Source: Dinoroseobacter sp039192165
GTDB taxonomy: Bacteria > Pseudomonadota > Alphaproteobacteria > Rhodobacterales > Rhodobacteraceae
Length of the DNA stretch: 64,000 nucleotides
NCBI GenBank assembly: GCA_039192165.1
Contig: JBCCXD010000007.1
Coordinates: 62,001 to 126,000, forward strand
Direction of reading: 5' to 3'
Shown piece after piece: positions 17,874-25,853 of the stretch. Position 1 is the first letter of the stretch. Each line of letters starts with the position of its first letter. Made by a program: the position numbers and the translations under genes. The notes under the pieces were generated by a model that was given only the letters and a program-made list of their open reading frames with translations, searched no databases and was not told where the DNA came from.

Positions 17874-18563
17874 GTGACGTTGCAAAGGTGCTTGAAGGCG
17901 CTGTGCGTGAGCGCGGCTGTTGTTCTGTGTGGACCTGTTGGTGCGGATGTAACGGTATCGACATCTTCGAACCCAATGACAGCCCTGGACTATGGCTTGC
18001 GCGGTGTTCTTGGCGCCGAGCGCGGCGGCCTGTCAGCCGCATCAGAGCGCCGGCTGGCGCGTTTGTCTAAGCCGGTCGAAGTGTCGCCAACCCCGGTGGC
18101 ACGCCTTTACAGCCGCGATTATATCGATGCGCTGCCACGCATGTCCGGTGGCGAGGGCTGGCAGTGTCTGGCAGAGGCGCTTTACTTCGAGGCGCGCGGC
18201 GAAAGCGTCAAAGGTCAATTTGCTGTCGCTGAGGTGATCCTCAATCGTGTTGAGAGCGCCCAGTACCCCAACAGCATATGCGGCGTGATCAATCAGGGCA
18301 CGGGGCGCAAATACGCGTGTCAGTTTACGTATACCTGTGACGGGGTCCCTGAGAAAATCGCAGAACGGGACGCGTGGGACCGGGTTGGCAAAGTGGCCCG
18401 CCTGAGTATAGACGCGGACGAACGCGCGCTGACCGACGGGGCAACCCACTATCATACCACTGCCGTCAAACCGCGTTGGGCGAGCAAATACATCCACACG
18501 ACGCAGATCGGGGTGCACCGTTTCTATCGGCAGTACTACCCGGGCCGGACTGCGTCTCGCTGA
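17874..18563 (+). CDS. Cell wall hydrolase, SleB family
   Basis: A 229-residue exported protein with a signal peptide (about residues 1-25, ending near VGADV) and a C-terminal Hydrolase_2/SleB domain. The domain core reads LAEALYFEARGESVKGQ followed by VAEVILNRV and ICGVINQG, with the catalytic-type glutamate in YFEARGE. Members cut glycan strands as lytic transglycosylase- or glucosaminidase-like enzymes. The start is a GTG preceded by GGGGGCTGAAAG. The gene stands alone: 185 bp separate it from the PpdK-like gene and 109 bp from folB. A periplasmic role in peptidoglycan turnover is inferred. Confidence 0.87.
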   Translation: MTLQRCLKALCVSAAVVLCGPVGADVTVSTSSNPMTALDYGLRGVLGAERGGLSAASERRLARLSKPVEVSPTPVARLYSRDYIDALPRMSGGEGWQCLAEALYFEARGESVKGQFAVAEVILNRVESAQYPNSICGVINQGTGRKYACQFTYTCDGVPEKIAERDAWDRVGKVARLSIDADERALTDGATHYHTTAVKPRWASKYIHTTQIGVHRFYRQYYPGRTASR

Positions 18564-18672
18564 GGCGTTTCTGACGCAGCTTGTGCCGGATTTTGATCGC
18601 GCATGCGCTGCGGACCTGTGATACGCAGACCCTGTAGCCCAGGAAAATTCTGGCTTTTGTTAGGGGAGCATC

Positions 18673-19548
18673 ATGGCGTCTGAAATTCGGCTGGCCTTTG
18701 CTCATCCCGAAGAACGGGCCCAAGCGCAGTCTGAACGCGACAGGATTTCGCTGCGGGACTATGTCCGCGAGGTCGAGATAGGCGCATATCAGGCAGAGCG
18801 CGGAACCACGCAACGCGTGCGATTCAACGTGGTCGTAGAAGTGCGCACGCCAGCCGAAATGCTGGCCGACGATGTCGATAAAGTGCTGAGCTACGACTCA
18901 ATAACCGAAGCCATTGAACAGTCTTTGTCCGACGAAAGGCTCAATCTTCTGGAAACCCTTGCAGAACGTATTGCAGAACGCGTTTTGTCCGATCCCCGCG
19001 CAGCGCGTGTCTTTGTGCGCATTGAAAAACTGGATCGTGGCCCATTTGCACTTGGCGTCGAGATTGTGCGCGAAGCCGATGCAATCCGTGTCGCTGTCCC
19101 CGATGCTCCGCCGCGACCGCGCCTCGTGTTCCTGCAAGAGATTGGTCTGCATGATCACGCGTTGCCGTCCTATCTGGATCGTCTTGAGCAAATGGGCGCC
19201 CCAGTGATCCTGTGCGTCGGTCCTGTTCCGCGTCCTGCGCCGCATTCTGCGGCCAGGCCTGCGCAGCGCCGGATTGATCTTCTGTCAATCGAGCAAAATG
19301 CTTGGGTTCTTGCAGGCCGTGATCCCCGATGCGTCGTGGTTTCAACCCGGGCTGAAATTGACTGGGCGCTCCGTCACGGCCAAACCACGGTCTGGGCCCC
19401 GTCGAAACTGGTACTGGACGCCGCCGACGGGCCGACACCCGCACCTGACCACCCGCGTGCGTTGATGCGCTGGTTGGGGCAGCGGTTGGACGCGGCAGAG
19501 TTGCTAGAGCTGGACGAGGCAGGGCTCCACCCCTTGCGACCCGCGTGA
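18673..19548 (+). CDS. folB: Dihydroneopterin aldolase FolB with C-terminal extension
   Basis: Catalyses retro-aldol cleavage of dihydroneopterin (and often its epimerisation) in folate synthesis. Residues ~22-130 match FolB: ISLRDYVREVEIGAYQAERG, then DKVLSYDSITEAIEQ and LNLLETLAERIAERVL, and the LDRGPFALGVEI strand. The protein is 291 residues, about 160 longer than a standard ~120-residue FolB. The extension includes RLVFLQEIGLHDHALPSYL and WVLAGRDPRCVVVSTRAEID and has no assigned domain. The ATG is preceded by AGGGGAG. It starts a folB-folP-glmM operon, with 21 bp to folP. Confidence 0.9.
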   Translation: MASEIRLAFAHPEERAQAQSERDRISLRDYVREVEIGAYQAERGTTQRVRFNVVVEVRTPAEMLADDVDKVLSYDSITEAIEQSLSDERLNLLETLAERIAERVLSDPRAARVFVRIEKLDRGPFALGVEIVREADAIRVAVPDAPPRPRLVFLQEIGLHDHALPSYLDRLEQMGAPVILCVGPVPRPAPHSAARPAQRRIDLLSIEQNAWVLAGRDPRCVVVSTRAEIDWALRHGQTTVWAPSKLVLDAADGPTPAPDHPRALMRWLGQRLDAAELLELDEAGLHPLRPA

Positions 19549-19569
19549 TTTCCTGGTTCAGCTTCAGCT

Positions 19570-20574
19570 ATGAGCAGCCTCTACTACCGTCCGATCCCGG
19601 ACCTCAGCGGGCCGCACCGTCTTGCCGGCGGTTGGGTGCATTTTTCGCGTGTTGAAGTCTTGTCGCGATCAGGATCAGCGCGCCTTTGTAATGCGGACCA
19701 GATCCCGGCCGATGTTTTAACGCGCCTTACGGCGCCAAGGCCGCCTGTTGCGAAGCTCGATCTGTCGCGCCCCAGACTCATGGGCATTCTCAATGTCACC
19801 CCGGATAGTTTTTCGGATGGAGGCCAATTTCTCGAAGCTAGTCTGGGGCTGAACCATGCGCGGGCCATGGTGCAGGGCGGCGCTGATATACTGGATATCG
19901 GCGGGGAATCGACGAGGCCTGGTGCTGATGAGGTGAAGTCCAGCGAAGAAATCGCCCGCACTGCGCCGGTCATCGAACGACTGAGGGCGGAGGGAATAAA
20001 TACTCCAATTTCAATCGATACCCGAAAGGCGGTCGTTGCCCGCGCCGCGCTCGAAGCCGGTGCAGACCTCATAAATGATGTTTCAGCGTTCGATTACGAT
20101 CCCCGGATGGTGGATCTGGCGCTTGAGGCTGGTGCGCCTGCGTGCCTTATGCATGCGCAGGGCACTCCCGAGACCATGCAGATTTCCCCAACGTACGGCG
20201 CGGTCCTGCTTGATATTTATGACGCTTTGGAGCGCAAGGTTGCCGCGCTGGTTGCCCGTGGTCTGCCGCGTGCTCGGCTGTTTGTGGATCCAGGTATCGG
20301 TTTCGGAAAGACGGTTGAACACAACGTTACGATTCTGCGAGGCCTGACGCTCTTTCATGGCATCGGCTGTGGCCTCGTGCTTGGCGCATCGAGGAAAAGT
20401 TTCATCGGAACCCTCACGGGCGCATCGGAAACAACTGCGCGTCTGCCCGGTTCTGTCGCTGTTGCATTGCACGCGGTGTCACAAGGGGTTCAGATTTTAC
20501 GGGTTCATGATGTAAAAGAAACGCGGCAAGCTCTGACAATGTGGGAGCATCTGAGTGAAATGGGGGGCGCATGA
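19570..20574 (+). CDS. folP: Dihydropteroate synthase
   Basis: Condenses p-aminobenzoate with hydroxymethyl-dihydropterin pyrophosphate; it is the sulfonamide target. The 334-residue protein has the two family signatures: MGILNVTPDSFSDGGQF and ADILDIGGESTRPGADE. Later segments SIDTRKAVVARAALEAGA, NDVSAF, DPGIGFGKTVEHN and LVLGASRKSFIG are all in the expected order for the TIM barrel. About 60 extra N-terminal residues precede the first signature. The stop overlaps the glmM start by ATGA, indicating coupled translation, an arrangement common in bacteria. Confidence 0.96.
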   Translation: MSSLYYRPIPDLSGPHRLAGGWVHFSRVEVLSRSGSARLCNADQIPADVLTRLTAPRPPVAKLDLSRPRLMGILNVTPDSFSDGGQFLEASLGLNHARAMVQGGADILDIGGESTRPGADEVKSSEEIARTAPVIERLRAEGINTPISIDTRKAVVARAALEAGADLINDVSAFDYDPRMVDLALEAGAPACLMHAQGTPETMQISPTYGAVLLDIYDALERKVAALVARGLPRARLFVDPGIGFGKTVEHNVTILRGLTLFHGIGCGLVLGASRKSFIGTLTGASETTARLPGSVAVALHAVSQGVQILRVHDVKETRQALTMWEHLSEMGGA

Positions 20575-21914
20575 GCCGTAGTCTGTTTGGCACCGATGGG
20601 GTTCGGGGCACCGCCAACTCCCATCCGATGACGGCAGAGACAGCGCAGCGACTGGGTGCGGCAGCAGGCCGGTTTTTTCGTCGCGACGGCAGTTCCGGAC
20701 ACCGGGTGGTGATCGGCAAAGACACTCGCCAGTCCGGCTACATGTTCGAAAACGCGCTGACGGCCGGACTCACGTCAACCGGAATGAATGTGTTGCTACT
20801 GGGTCCGATCCCGACCCCTGCCGTAGCGCTTCTGACCCAGTCCATGCGCGCCGATGTCGGTGTGATGATCTCGGCCAGCCACAACCCGGCTGACGACAAC
20901 GGGATCAAGTTCTTCGGCCCTGATGGGTTCAAGCTATCAGACGAGGCCGAGGCTGAAATCGAAGCCATTCTCGCCAGCGAGATTATCCCGGCCAAGGCTG
21001 AAAATATCGGGCGGGCGAAGCGGATCGACGACGGGCAGGGGCGCTATATCGAACGTGCGAAGCGGGCCTTCCCGGAAGATCTGCGACTCGACGGAGTAAA
21101 GGTGGTGGTCGATTGCGCCAATGGCGCAGCCTACCGGGTCGCTCCTGCGGTTTTGTGGGAGCTGGGAGCCGAGGTTGTTCCAGTTGGCGTTGATCCGAAC
21201 GGACGCAACATCAACCTGGCGTGCGGTTCAACCGCTCCTCAACGCGCGGCGGAGGCCGTGGTGACGCATGGCGCCGACCTGGGCATCTGCCTGGATGGAG
21301 ATGCAGATCGGGTAATCCTGCTAGATGAAACAGGCCATATTGCTGATGGTGACCAGATCATGGCGCTTTTTGCATCACGCTGGGCGTCCGATGGGCGCCT
21401 CAAGGACGGGACACTGGTTGCGACTGTAATGTCCAATCTGGGGCTGGAGCGCTACTTACGCGGTGCCGGGCTGACACTTGTTCGCACGCCTGTCGGCGAC
21501 AGGTACGTGGTTGAGGCAATGCGTCAAGGTGGCTGGAATCTCGGTGGGGAACAGTCGGGTCACATCGTCATGACTGACTACGGAACCACTGGCGACGGCC
21601 TCATGGCCGCCTTGCAATTCCTCGCCGAGATGGTGCGACGGGACGCTCCGGCTTCCTCGCTTGTCCGGTCTTTCCAAACCGTTCCCCAGCTCTTAAAAAA
21701 CGTGCGCTTTGGTGCCGGCAGCACCCCGCTCGAAACGCGCGAAGTTCAGGCGGCAGTTGCCGAAGCCGAAGCCGCGCTGACTGGCAAAGGTCGACTTCTT
21801 ATCCGCAAATCCGGAACAGAGCCATTGGTGCGCGTCATGGCCGAATGCGAGGACGCAGCGCTCCTTGAACAGGTCGTTGGAGATGTCGTTCGTGCCGTGG
21901 AAGGGGCCACTTGA
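20571..21914 (+). CDS. glmM: Phosphoglucosamine mutase
   Basis: Interconverts glucosamine-6-phosphate and glucosamine-1-phosphate on the way to UDP-GlcNAc, and so feeds peptidoglycan and LPS synthesis. The 447-residue protein has the phosphoserine loop VMISASHNPADDNGIK (Ser103 is the phosphorylated residue by family alignment) and the metal-binding LDGDADRVIL. The sugar-binding GGEQSGHIVM and the C-terminal phosphate-binding RKSGTEPLVRVMAE are also present. It is translationally coupled to folP (ATGA overlap) and is the last gene of the folB-folP-glmM set. Confidence 0.97.
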   Translation: MSRSLFGTDGVRGTANSHPMTAETAQRLGAAAGRFFRRDGSSGHRVVIGKDTRQSGYMFENALTAGLTSTGMNVLLLGPIPTPAVALLTQSMRADVGVMISASHNPADDNGIKFFGPDGFKLSDEAEAEIEAILASEIIPAKAENIGRAKRIDDGQGRYIERAKRAFPEDLRLDGVKVVVDCANGAAYRVAPAVLWELGAEVVPVGVDPNGRNINLACGSTAPQRAAEAVVTHGADLGICLDGDADRVILLDETGHIADGDQIMALFASRWASDGRLKDGTLVATVMSNLGLERYLRGAGLTLVRTPVGDRYVVEAMRQGGWNLGGEQSGHIVMTDYGTTGDGLMAALQFLAEMVRRDAPASSLVRSFQTVPQLLKNVRFGAGSTPLETREVQAAVAEAEAALTGKGRLLIRKSGTEPLVRVMAECEDAALLEQVVGDVVRAVEGAT

Positions 21915-22078
21915 GTGGCTGCCTAAAAATTAAGCAATGCCCTCGTTAGCGGCAGAGAATCCTGCGGCGCCTCCGCAAGCCAATTGCACGATGCCGTCAA
22001 ACCTGCGAGCTTCGGGAGCGTAGATCGGCGGGGCTTGGTTCTCGCATTCACATAGTCTCTGTTTGGAGGGAGTGACCT

Positions 22079-22219
22079 ATGTATACTTTTCTTGCAATTC
22101 TCGTGCTGCTTGTGCTGCTGGGTGTCTGTATTTTGCAACTTTCAAAGCACGGTTTGATCGACCTGCCTACCGGTATGACTCCGCCAAGCAAATCCGATGA
22201 CGAAAAATCCGAGGACTGA
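22079..22219 (+). CDS. Small single-pass membrane peptide (46 aa)
   Basis: A short open frame of 46 codons preceded by a strong ribosome site, GGAGGG at 22065-22070, nine bases before the ATG. The protein has a short N terminus, one clean transmembrane helix (about residues 4-20, FLAILVLLVLLGVCILQ) and a charged tail ending SDDEKSED. The helix, ribosome site and charged tail support translation, but there is no homology call. It lies 164 bp after glmM and converges on the EamA gene with 47 bp between. It might regulate a membrane complex; nothing indicates which. Confidence 0.6.
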   Translation: MYTFLAILVLLVLLGVCILQLSKHGLIDLPTGMTPPSKSDDEKSED

Positions 22220-22266
22220 CCTGTAAACGCTGCAATCAGACATAGCGGGCGATATCACCGCTCGCC

Positions 22267-23190
22267 TTAAGTCTTTGCTTGGAATATCGTTCTCAGGCTT
22301 GTCCATTGGCTGATCGTCAGACCCAGAAGGATAAGTACGAGAGCTGCCAGGAGCGTGTTGGGAAGCGGTTCTTTCAACAGCAGGGCCCCAAAGGCAAGAG
22401 ACCAGAGCGGGACCTGAAAATTGGTCAGCGTCATGAAGGTCGGCCCTGCCGAGCGTACTACGAGCACCCGCAGATAATTAGCGGCCGCTGTTGGAATAAA
22501 CGCCAGGATCAGCAAAGCGATGAGCGGACCTTGCGGTGGAACACTTGGTGGCCCCTCGACGACCCAGGCGAGCGGTACCCCAATAACGGCGCCGACTGTC
22601 AGAAGCAGTGCGGCCATCGCAATGGGATCGATCGGCGGACAATTGCGCAGGATGATTGAGCTGACGGTATAGCACGCAGCCGTCCCGAAACAGGCAAGCC
22701 GCCCCCAGGTCTCCAGCTCGGACCCTGACGAGGCCAGCGCCTGCGGGCCGATCAAAAGAAACGTGCCCGCAACCCCAATGACAAACCCCAGCGCCTTGCG
22801 GAGCGTCAGCTGCTCGCCGGGTACAAAAAAATGGGCAAGTGGCAGCACCATGAGCGGTATGGTCGCCATCGACACACCGGCAAAGCTGGATACCACATAT
22901 GTCTGCCCCCAGGACAAGAGTGTAAAGGGCAAGACAGTGCTCAGGACCCCGCAGATCAGAACATAGGGCCAGCGCGGACGGGGGTCATGCCCCGTGAGGT
23001 AGCGCCCGCCCATTGCGCGCCAGATCACCAGCATCAACGCTGCGCCCAGTGTGAGGCGCCACGCCGCCAGCCAGAACGGAGTTATACCTGCCAGTGCAAG
23101 TTCGATGAACATGAATGTTGCGCCCCACACCAGTCCAAGGGTCGCGATCATCAACCAATGGCGCAGTGACGGTGTTTCGAGTGCGGTCAT
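22267..23190 (-). CDS. EamA/DMT superfamily transporter
   Basis: A 307-residue drug/metabolite transporter with ten predicted helices in two EamA repeats. The first repeat opens LATLGLVWGATFMFIELAL-like and contains FWLAAWRLTLGAALML; the second includes AMAALLLTVGAVIGVPLAW and FMTLTNFQVPLWSLAFGALLL. Such proteins export amino acids or other metabolites; substrate is not predictable. It lies 72 bp downstream of ilvC on the same strand, but a strong terminator sits between them, so expression is probably only partly linked. Confidence 0.88.
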   Translation of the reverse strand: MTALETPSLRHWLMIATLGLVWGATFMFIELALAGITPFWLAAWRLTLGAALMLVIWRAMGGRYLTGHDPRPRWPYVLICGVLSTVLPFTLLSWGQTYVVSSFAGVSMATIPLMVLPLAHFFVPGEQLTLRKALGFVIGVAGTFLLIGPQALASSGSELETWGRLACFGTAACYTVSSIILRNCPPIDPIAMAALLLTVGAVIGVPLAWVVEGPPSVPPQGPLIALLILAFIPTAAANYLRVLVVRSAGPTFMTLTNFQVPLWSLAFGALLLKEPLPNTLLAALVLILLGLTISQWTSLRTIFQAKT

Positions 23191-23203
23191 CTTGGGCCCT
23201 TGA

Positions 23204-23242
23204 AAGAAAAAGCACCCCCGGCACGACGCGCGGGGATGCTTT
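23204..23242 (-). terminator. Intrinsic terminator after ilvC
   Basis: On the minus strand a 12-bp stem (arms 23242-23231 and 23220-23209, with one U-G pair) closes a 10-nt loop and runs into a T-rich tract reading TTTTTCTTTC. It begins 21 bp after the ilvC stop and precedes the EamA start, so it should end most ilvC transcripts. Confidence 0.88.
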
Positions 23243-23262
23243 GGTCCACATACGCGCAGGTT

Positions 23263-24285
23263 CTAGTTCTTTTCCTGGTCCACCAGTTTGCCCGCGGAAA
23301 TCCACGGCATCATGCCGCGCAGCTTGGCGCCGACTTCCTCGATCTGATGGGCGTCGTTCATGCGGCGCGTTCCTTTGAAAAACGGCTGTCCGACTGCGTT
23401 CTCCTGCATGAAGTCACGTACGAACTTGCCGGTCTGGATGTCGCGCAGGATCGCTTTCATCTCGGCCTTTGTCTGGTCGTAAGGCAGGACCCGCGGGCCG
23501 CTGACATACTCGCCGTACTCGGCCGTGTTGGAGATGGAGTAGTTCATGTTCGCGATGCCGCCTTCGTAGATCAGGTCCACGATCAGCTTCACTTCGTGCA
23601 GACATTCGAAATAGGCCATCTCCGGTGCGTAACCGGCTTCCACCAGCGTCTCGAAGCCCATGCGGATCAGTTCGACCAGACCACCGCAGAGCACGGCTTG
23701 TTCCCCGAAGAGGTCCGTTTCGCATTCCTCGCGGAAATTCGTCTCGATGATCCCTGATCGGCCACCGCCGATGGCGGAGCAGTAGCTGAGACCAATCTCC
23801 AGCGCCCGACCGGTGGCGTCATTGTTCACGGCCACAAGGCAGGGCACGCCGCCGCCTTTGGTGTACTCACCGCGCACGGTGTGGCCGGGGCCCTTGGGCG
23901 CCATCATGATTACATCCACGCCCGCCTTCGGTTCAATCAGGCCGAAATGCACATTCAGGCCGTGGGCAAAAGCAATCGCGGCACCTTCCTTCAGGTTGTC
24001 GTGCACATATTTCTTGTAAGTCTCAGCCTGAAGCTCATCGGGCATGGTGAACATGATCAGATCACACCATGCAGCTGCTTCGGCGATGCCCATCACCTGC
24101 AGACCCTCGGCTTCGGCCTTCTTGGCTGAGGCGGAGCCCTCGCGCAGGGCGACGACAAGGTTTTTGGCGCCGCTGTCGCGCAGGTTCAGTGCGTGGGCGT
24201 GGCCTTGCGAGCCGTAGCCCAGAATGGCGACCTTTTTGTCTTTGATCAGGTTCACATCGCAATCGCGATCGTAGTAGACGCGCAT
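23263..24285 (-). CDS. ilvC: Ketol-acid reductoisomerase
   Basis: NADPH- and Mg-dependent enzyme of branched-chain amino acid synthesis that converts acetolactate and acetohydroxybutyrate to the dihydroxy acids. The 340-residue class I protein starts MRVYYDRDCDVNLIKDKKV and has the Rossmann loop AILGYGSQGHAHALNLRDSG. The KARI core follows with ETNFREECETDLFGEQAVLCGG and AYFECLHEVKLIVDLIYEGG, which carry the metal-binding acids. The start at 24285 is supported by TCCTCC at 24292-24297 (GGAGGA on the coding strand); the upstream in-frame codons are not coding-like. Two Lrp-family genes diverge from it, a natural control arrangement. Confidence 0.97.
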   Translation of the reverse strand: MRVYYDRDCDVNLIKDKKVAILGYGSQGHAHALNLRDSGAKNLVVALREGSASAKKAEAEGLQVMGIAEAAAWCDLIMFTMPDELQAETYKKYVHDNLKEGAAIAFAHGLNVHFGLIEPKAGVDVIMMAPKGPGHTVRGEYTKGGGVPCLVAVNNDATGRALEIGLSYCSAIGGGRSGIIETNFREECETDLFGEQAVLCGGLVELIRMGFETLVEAGYAPEMAYFECLHEVKLIVDLIYEGGIANMNYSISNTAEYGEYVSGPRVLPYDQTKAEMKAILRDIQTGKFVRDFMQENAVGQPFFKGTRRMNDAHQIEEVGAKLRGMMPWISAGKLVDQEKN

Positions 24286-24394
24286 GGCGTTTCCTCCGGT
24301 TGGTAATTCATTGCCGCGCACAATACGGAGTTCGTACGGAGACAGGAGAAGAAAGGCAGTAATTTTGATACGGTTTATGAAATTGCTATTCGTT

Positions 24395-24411
24395 ATTCCA
24401 TAAAATAGAAT
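24395..24411. promoter_or_regulatory. Possible Lrp-type operator between ilvC and lrp genes
   Basis: An ATTC-N9-GAAT inverted repeat with an AT-only centre (ATAAAATA) lies 8-24 bp before the first Lrp gene start, in a conspicuously AT-rich divergent promoter region. Autoregulation by Lrp/AsnC proteins is common, so this is a reasonable candidate site. It is a short repeat, so certainty is low. Confidence 0.3.
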
Positions 24412-24418
24412 CAAATTC

Positions 24419-24877
24419 ATGCAGATTGATGATCTGGACCGACGCTTGCTGCGTTTATATCAGACTGATCCGACGCTGAGCGCGGCAGAGCTTGCCGACG
24501 CTGCGCAAGTTCCGCGCGCCACGGCATGGCGGCGTATCGAACGGATGGAAGAACTGGGCGTCATTCGCGGAATCGAAGCTGTTGTCGATTGGCGCAAACT
24601 TGGTTTCGCCGTCGAAGTGAGCCTGCGCATCACTCTCGACAAGACCGAGCGGAGCGCCTTTGACACATTCCTGGCCGCAGCGCGCAATGTGCCTGAAGTC
24701 ACTGAAATTCAAACATTTCTGGGCCGGGTCGATGTCCGGCTGAATGTGCTCGCCCGCGATATGGCGCACTATCAAGAGATTTACCGCGACCGTATACTGA
24801 GCTTGCCGCATATCTCGGAAATCGAGCAACTTATGCTAATCTCCGACGTCCATACTGACGAAAGCCTTCCGTTATGA
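24419..24877 (+). CDS. Lrp/AsnC family transcriptional regulator (first of two)
   Basis: A 152-residue feast/famine regulator. The N-terminal winged helix-turn-helix contains LDRRLLRLYQTDPTLSAAELA and VPRATAWRRIERMEELGVI; the C-terminal RAM ligand-binding domain includes NVPEVTEIQTFLGRVDVRLNVLARD. It diverges from ilvC across 133 bp of AT-rich DNA, so control of branched-chain amino acid synthesis is a sensible hypothesis. It overlaps the next Lrp gene by ATGA, suggesting that the two are made together and may form hetero-oligomers. Confidence 0.92.
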   Translation: MQIDDLDRRLLRLYQTDPTLSAAELADAAQVPRATAWRRIERMEELGVIRGIEAVVDWRKLGFAVEVSLRITLDKTERSAFDTFLAAARNVPEVTEIQTFLGRVDVRLNVLARDMAHYQEIYRDRILSLPHISEIEQLMLISDVHTDESLPL

Positions 24878-25335
24878 GACTTGATCTGGATGGTCTCGAC
24901 CGGATGCTGCTGCGAGAATTGACCCGAGATGCACGGCAGAGTGCGGGGGCTCTGGGCCGCAAGCTTGGCCTTAGCCAGCCTGCAACCTGGCGCAGAATCA
25001 AAAGGTTACAGGATGCTGGTGTAATCACGGGACGCCGATTGCGGCTCGATGCGGACAAGCTTGGATTCGGTGTGACTGTTTTTCTTGGTGTAAAGCTCGC
25101 CGCCAAGGGGCGGGTCACTGTTGAAGACTTCGAACGGGCCGTGACCGCCATTCCGGAAGTACAGGTGGTTCAGCACGTGCTCGGCGCCTACGATTATCGC
25201 CTGCGCGTCGTCGCCAGGGATATTTCTGATTTTGAACGGGTCTTGCGGCGCAGGATCATGACATTGCCCGGTGCCGGAGAGGTTGAGGCGAATGTACTGC
25301 TGTCGGAAGAGCGTTTGGCGGGACCGTTCGGTTAG
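24874..25335 (+). CDS. Lrp/AsnC family transcriptional regulator (second of two)
   Basis: A 153-residue paralog of the preceding gene, with the same layout: winged helix LDRMLLRELTRDARQSAGALG plus LSQPATWRRIKRLQDAGVI, then a RAM domain with AIPEVQVVQHVLGAYDYRLRVVARDIS. The shared TWRRIxRxxxxGVI recognition-helix pattern suggests that both recognise similar DNA. It is translationally coupled to the first by ATGA and followed after 15 bp by a cupin gene. Confidence 0.92.
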   Translation: MRLDLDGLDRMLLRELTRDARQSAGALGRKLGLSQPATWRRIKRLQDAGVITGRRLRLDADKLGFGVTVFLGVKLAAKGRVTVEDFERAVTAIPEVQVVQHVLGAYDYRLRVVARDISDFERVLRRRIMTLPGAGEVEANVLLSEERLAGPFG

Positions 25336-25350
25336 GAAAGTGAGGTTGGT

Positions 25351-25716
25351 ATGAATTACTTTGATCTTTATGCAGATGAAGCAGGCGAGAGCCATTTTAG
25401 AGACGTGGACGTTGTTTTGCAGGAGCGTTCTTTTGCTCCTCCTGCTGAAGCTATTGAAATATCGGACACAAGCCCGGCCACAGGCATTCTGTTTCTTCGG
25501 CTGCGCGCAGGATGGAACGAGCCGATCCACCCGACGCCGGTGGCCCAGACCCTGATCTGTCTGCGGGGGTGCGCGCGGGTCACTGCGAGCGATGGCGCCA
25601 CGCGGGACATTGGTCCAGGTGCGGTCTGGCGTATGGCCGATACGCACGGGAAAGGCCATCACACCCAGGTAATCAGTGCGGAAGACTTTGAGTGTGTGAT
25701 CGCGCAGCATGGCTGA
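25351..25716 (+). CDS. Cupin-domain protein
   Basis: A 121-residue single-domain cupin. The family barrel is suggested by LRLRAGWNEPIHPTPVAQTLICLRGCARVTASDG-type strands (residues ~48-81; the HPTPVAQTLICLRG part is motif 1-like) and RDIGPGAVWRMADTHGKGHHTQV with a His pair for metal binding near the second motif. Cupins range from dioxygenases to sugar isomerases and binding proteins, and no substrate is indicated. It follows the two Lrp genes by 15 bp and is probably in their operon. The start ATG has a GAGG-like sequence at about 25342. Confidence 0.75.
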   Translation: MNYFDLYADEAGESHFRDVDVVLQERSFAPPAEAIEISDTSPATGILFLRLRAGWNEPIHPTPVAQTLICLRGCARVTASDGATRDIGPGAVWRMADTHGKGHHTQVISAEDFECVIAQHG

Positions 25717-25853
25717 TCGATGCCCAAACAGGACCAATGTTTCCAATAGGCGCGTCGTGCTGTCGCAAAACCTCGGTTTCTTCTAAGGGTTTCGCTTGGC
25801 ACGCCATACACCAATCTCATAGGTAAATCCCAGACCAGACCGTGGAGGATCCC

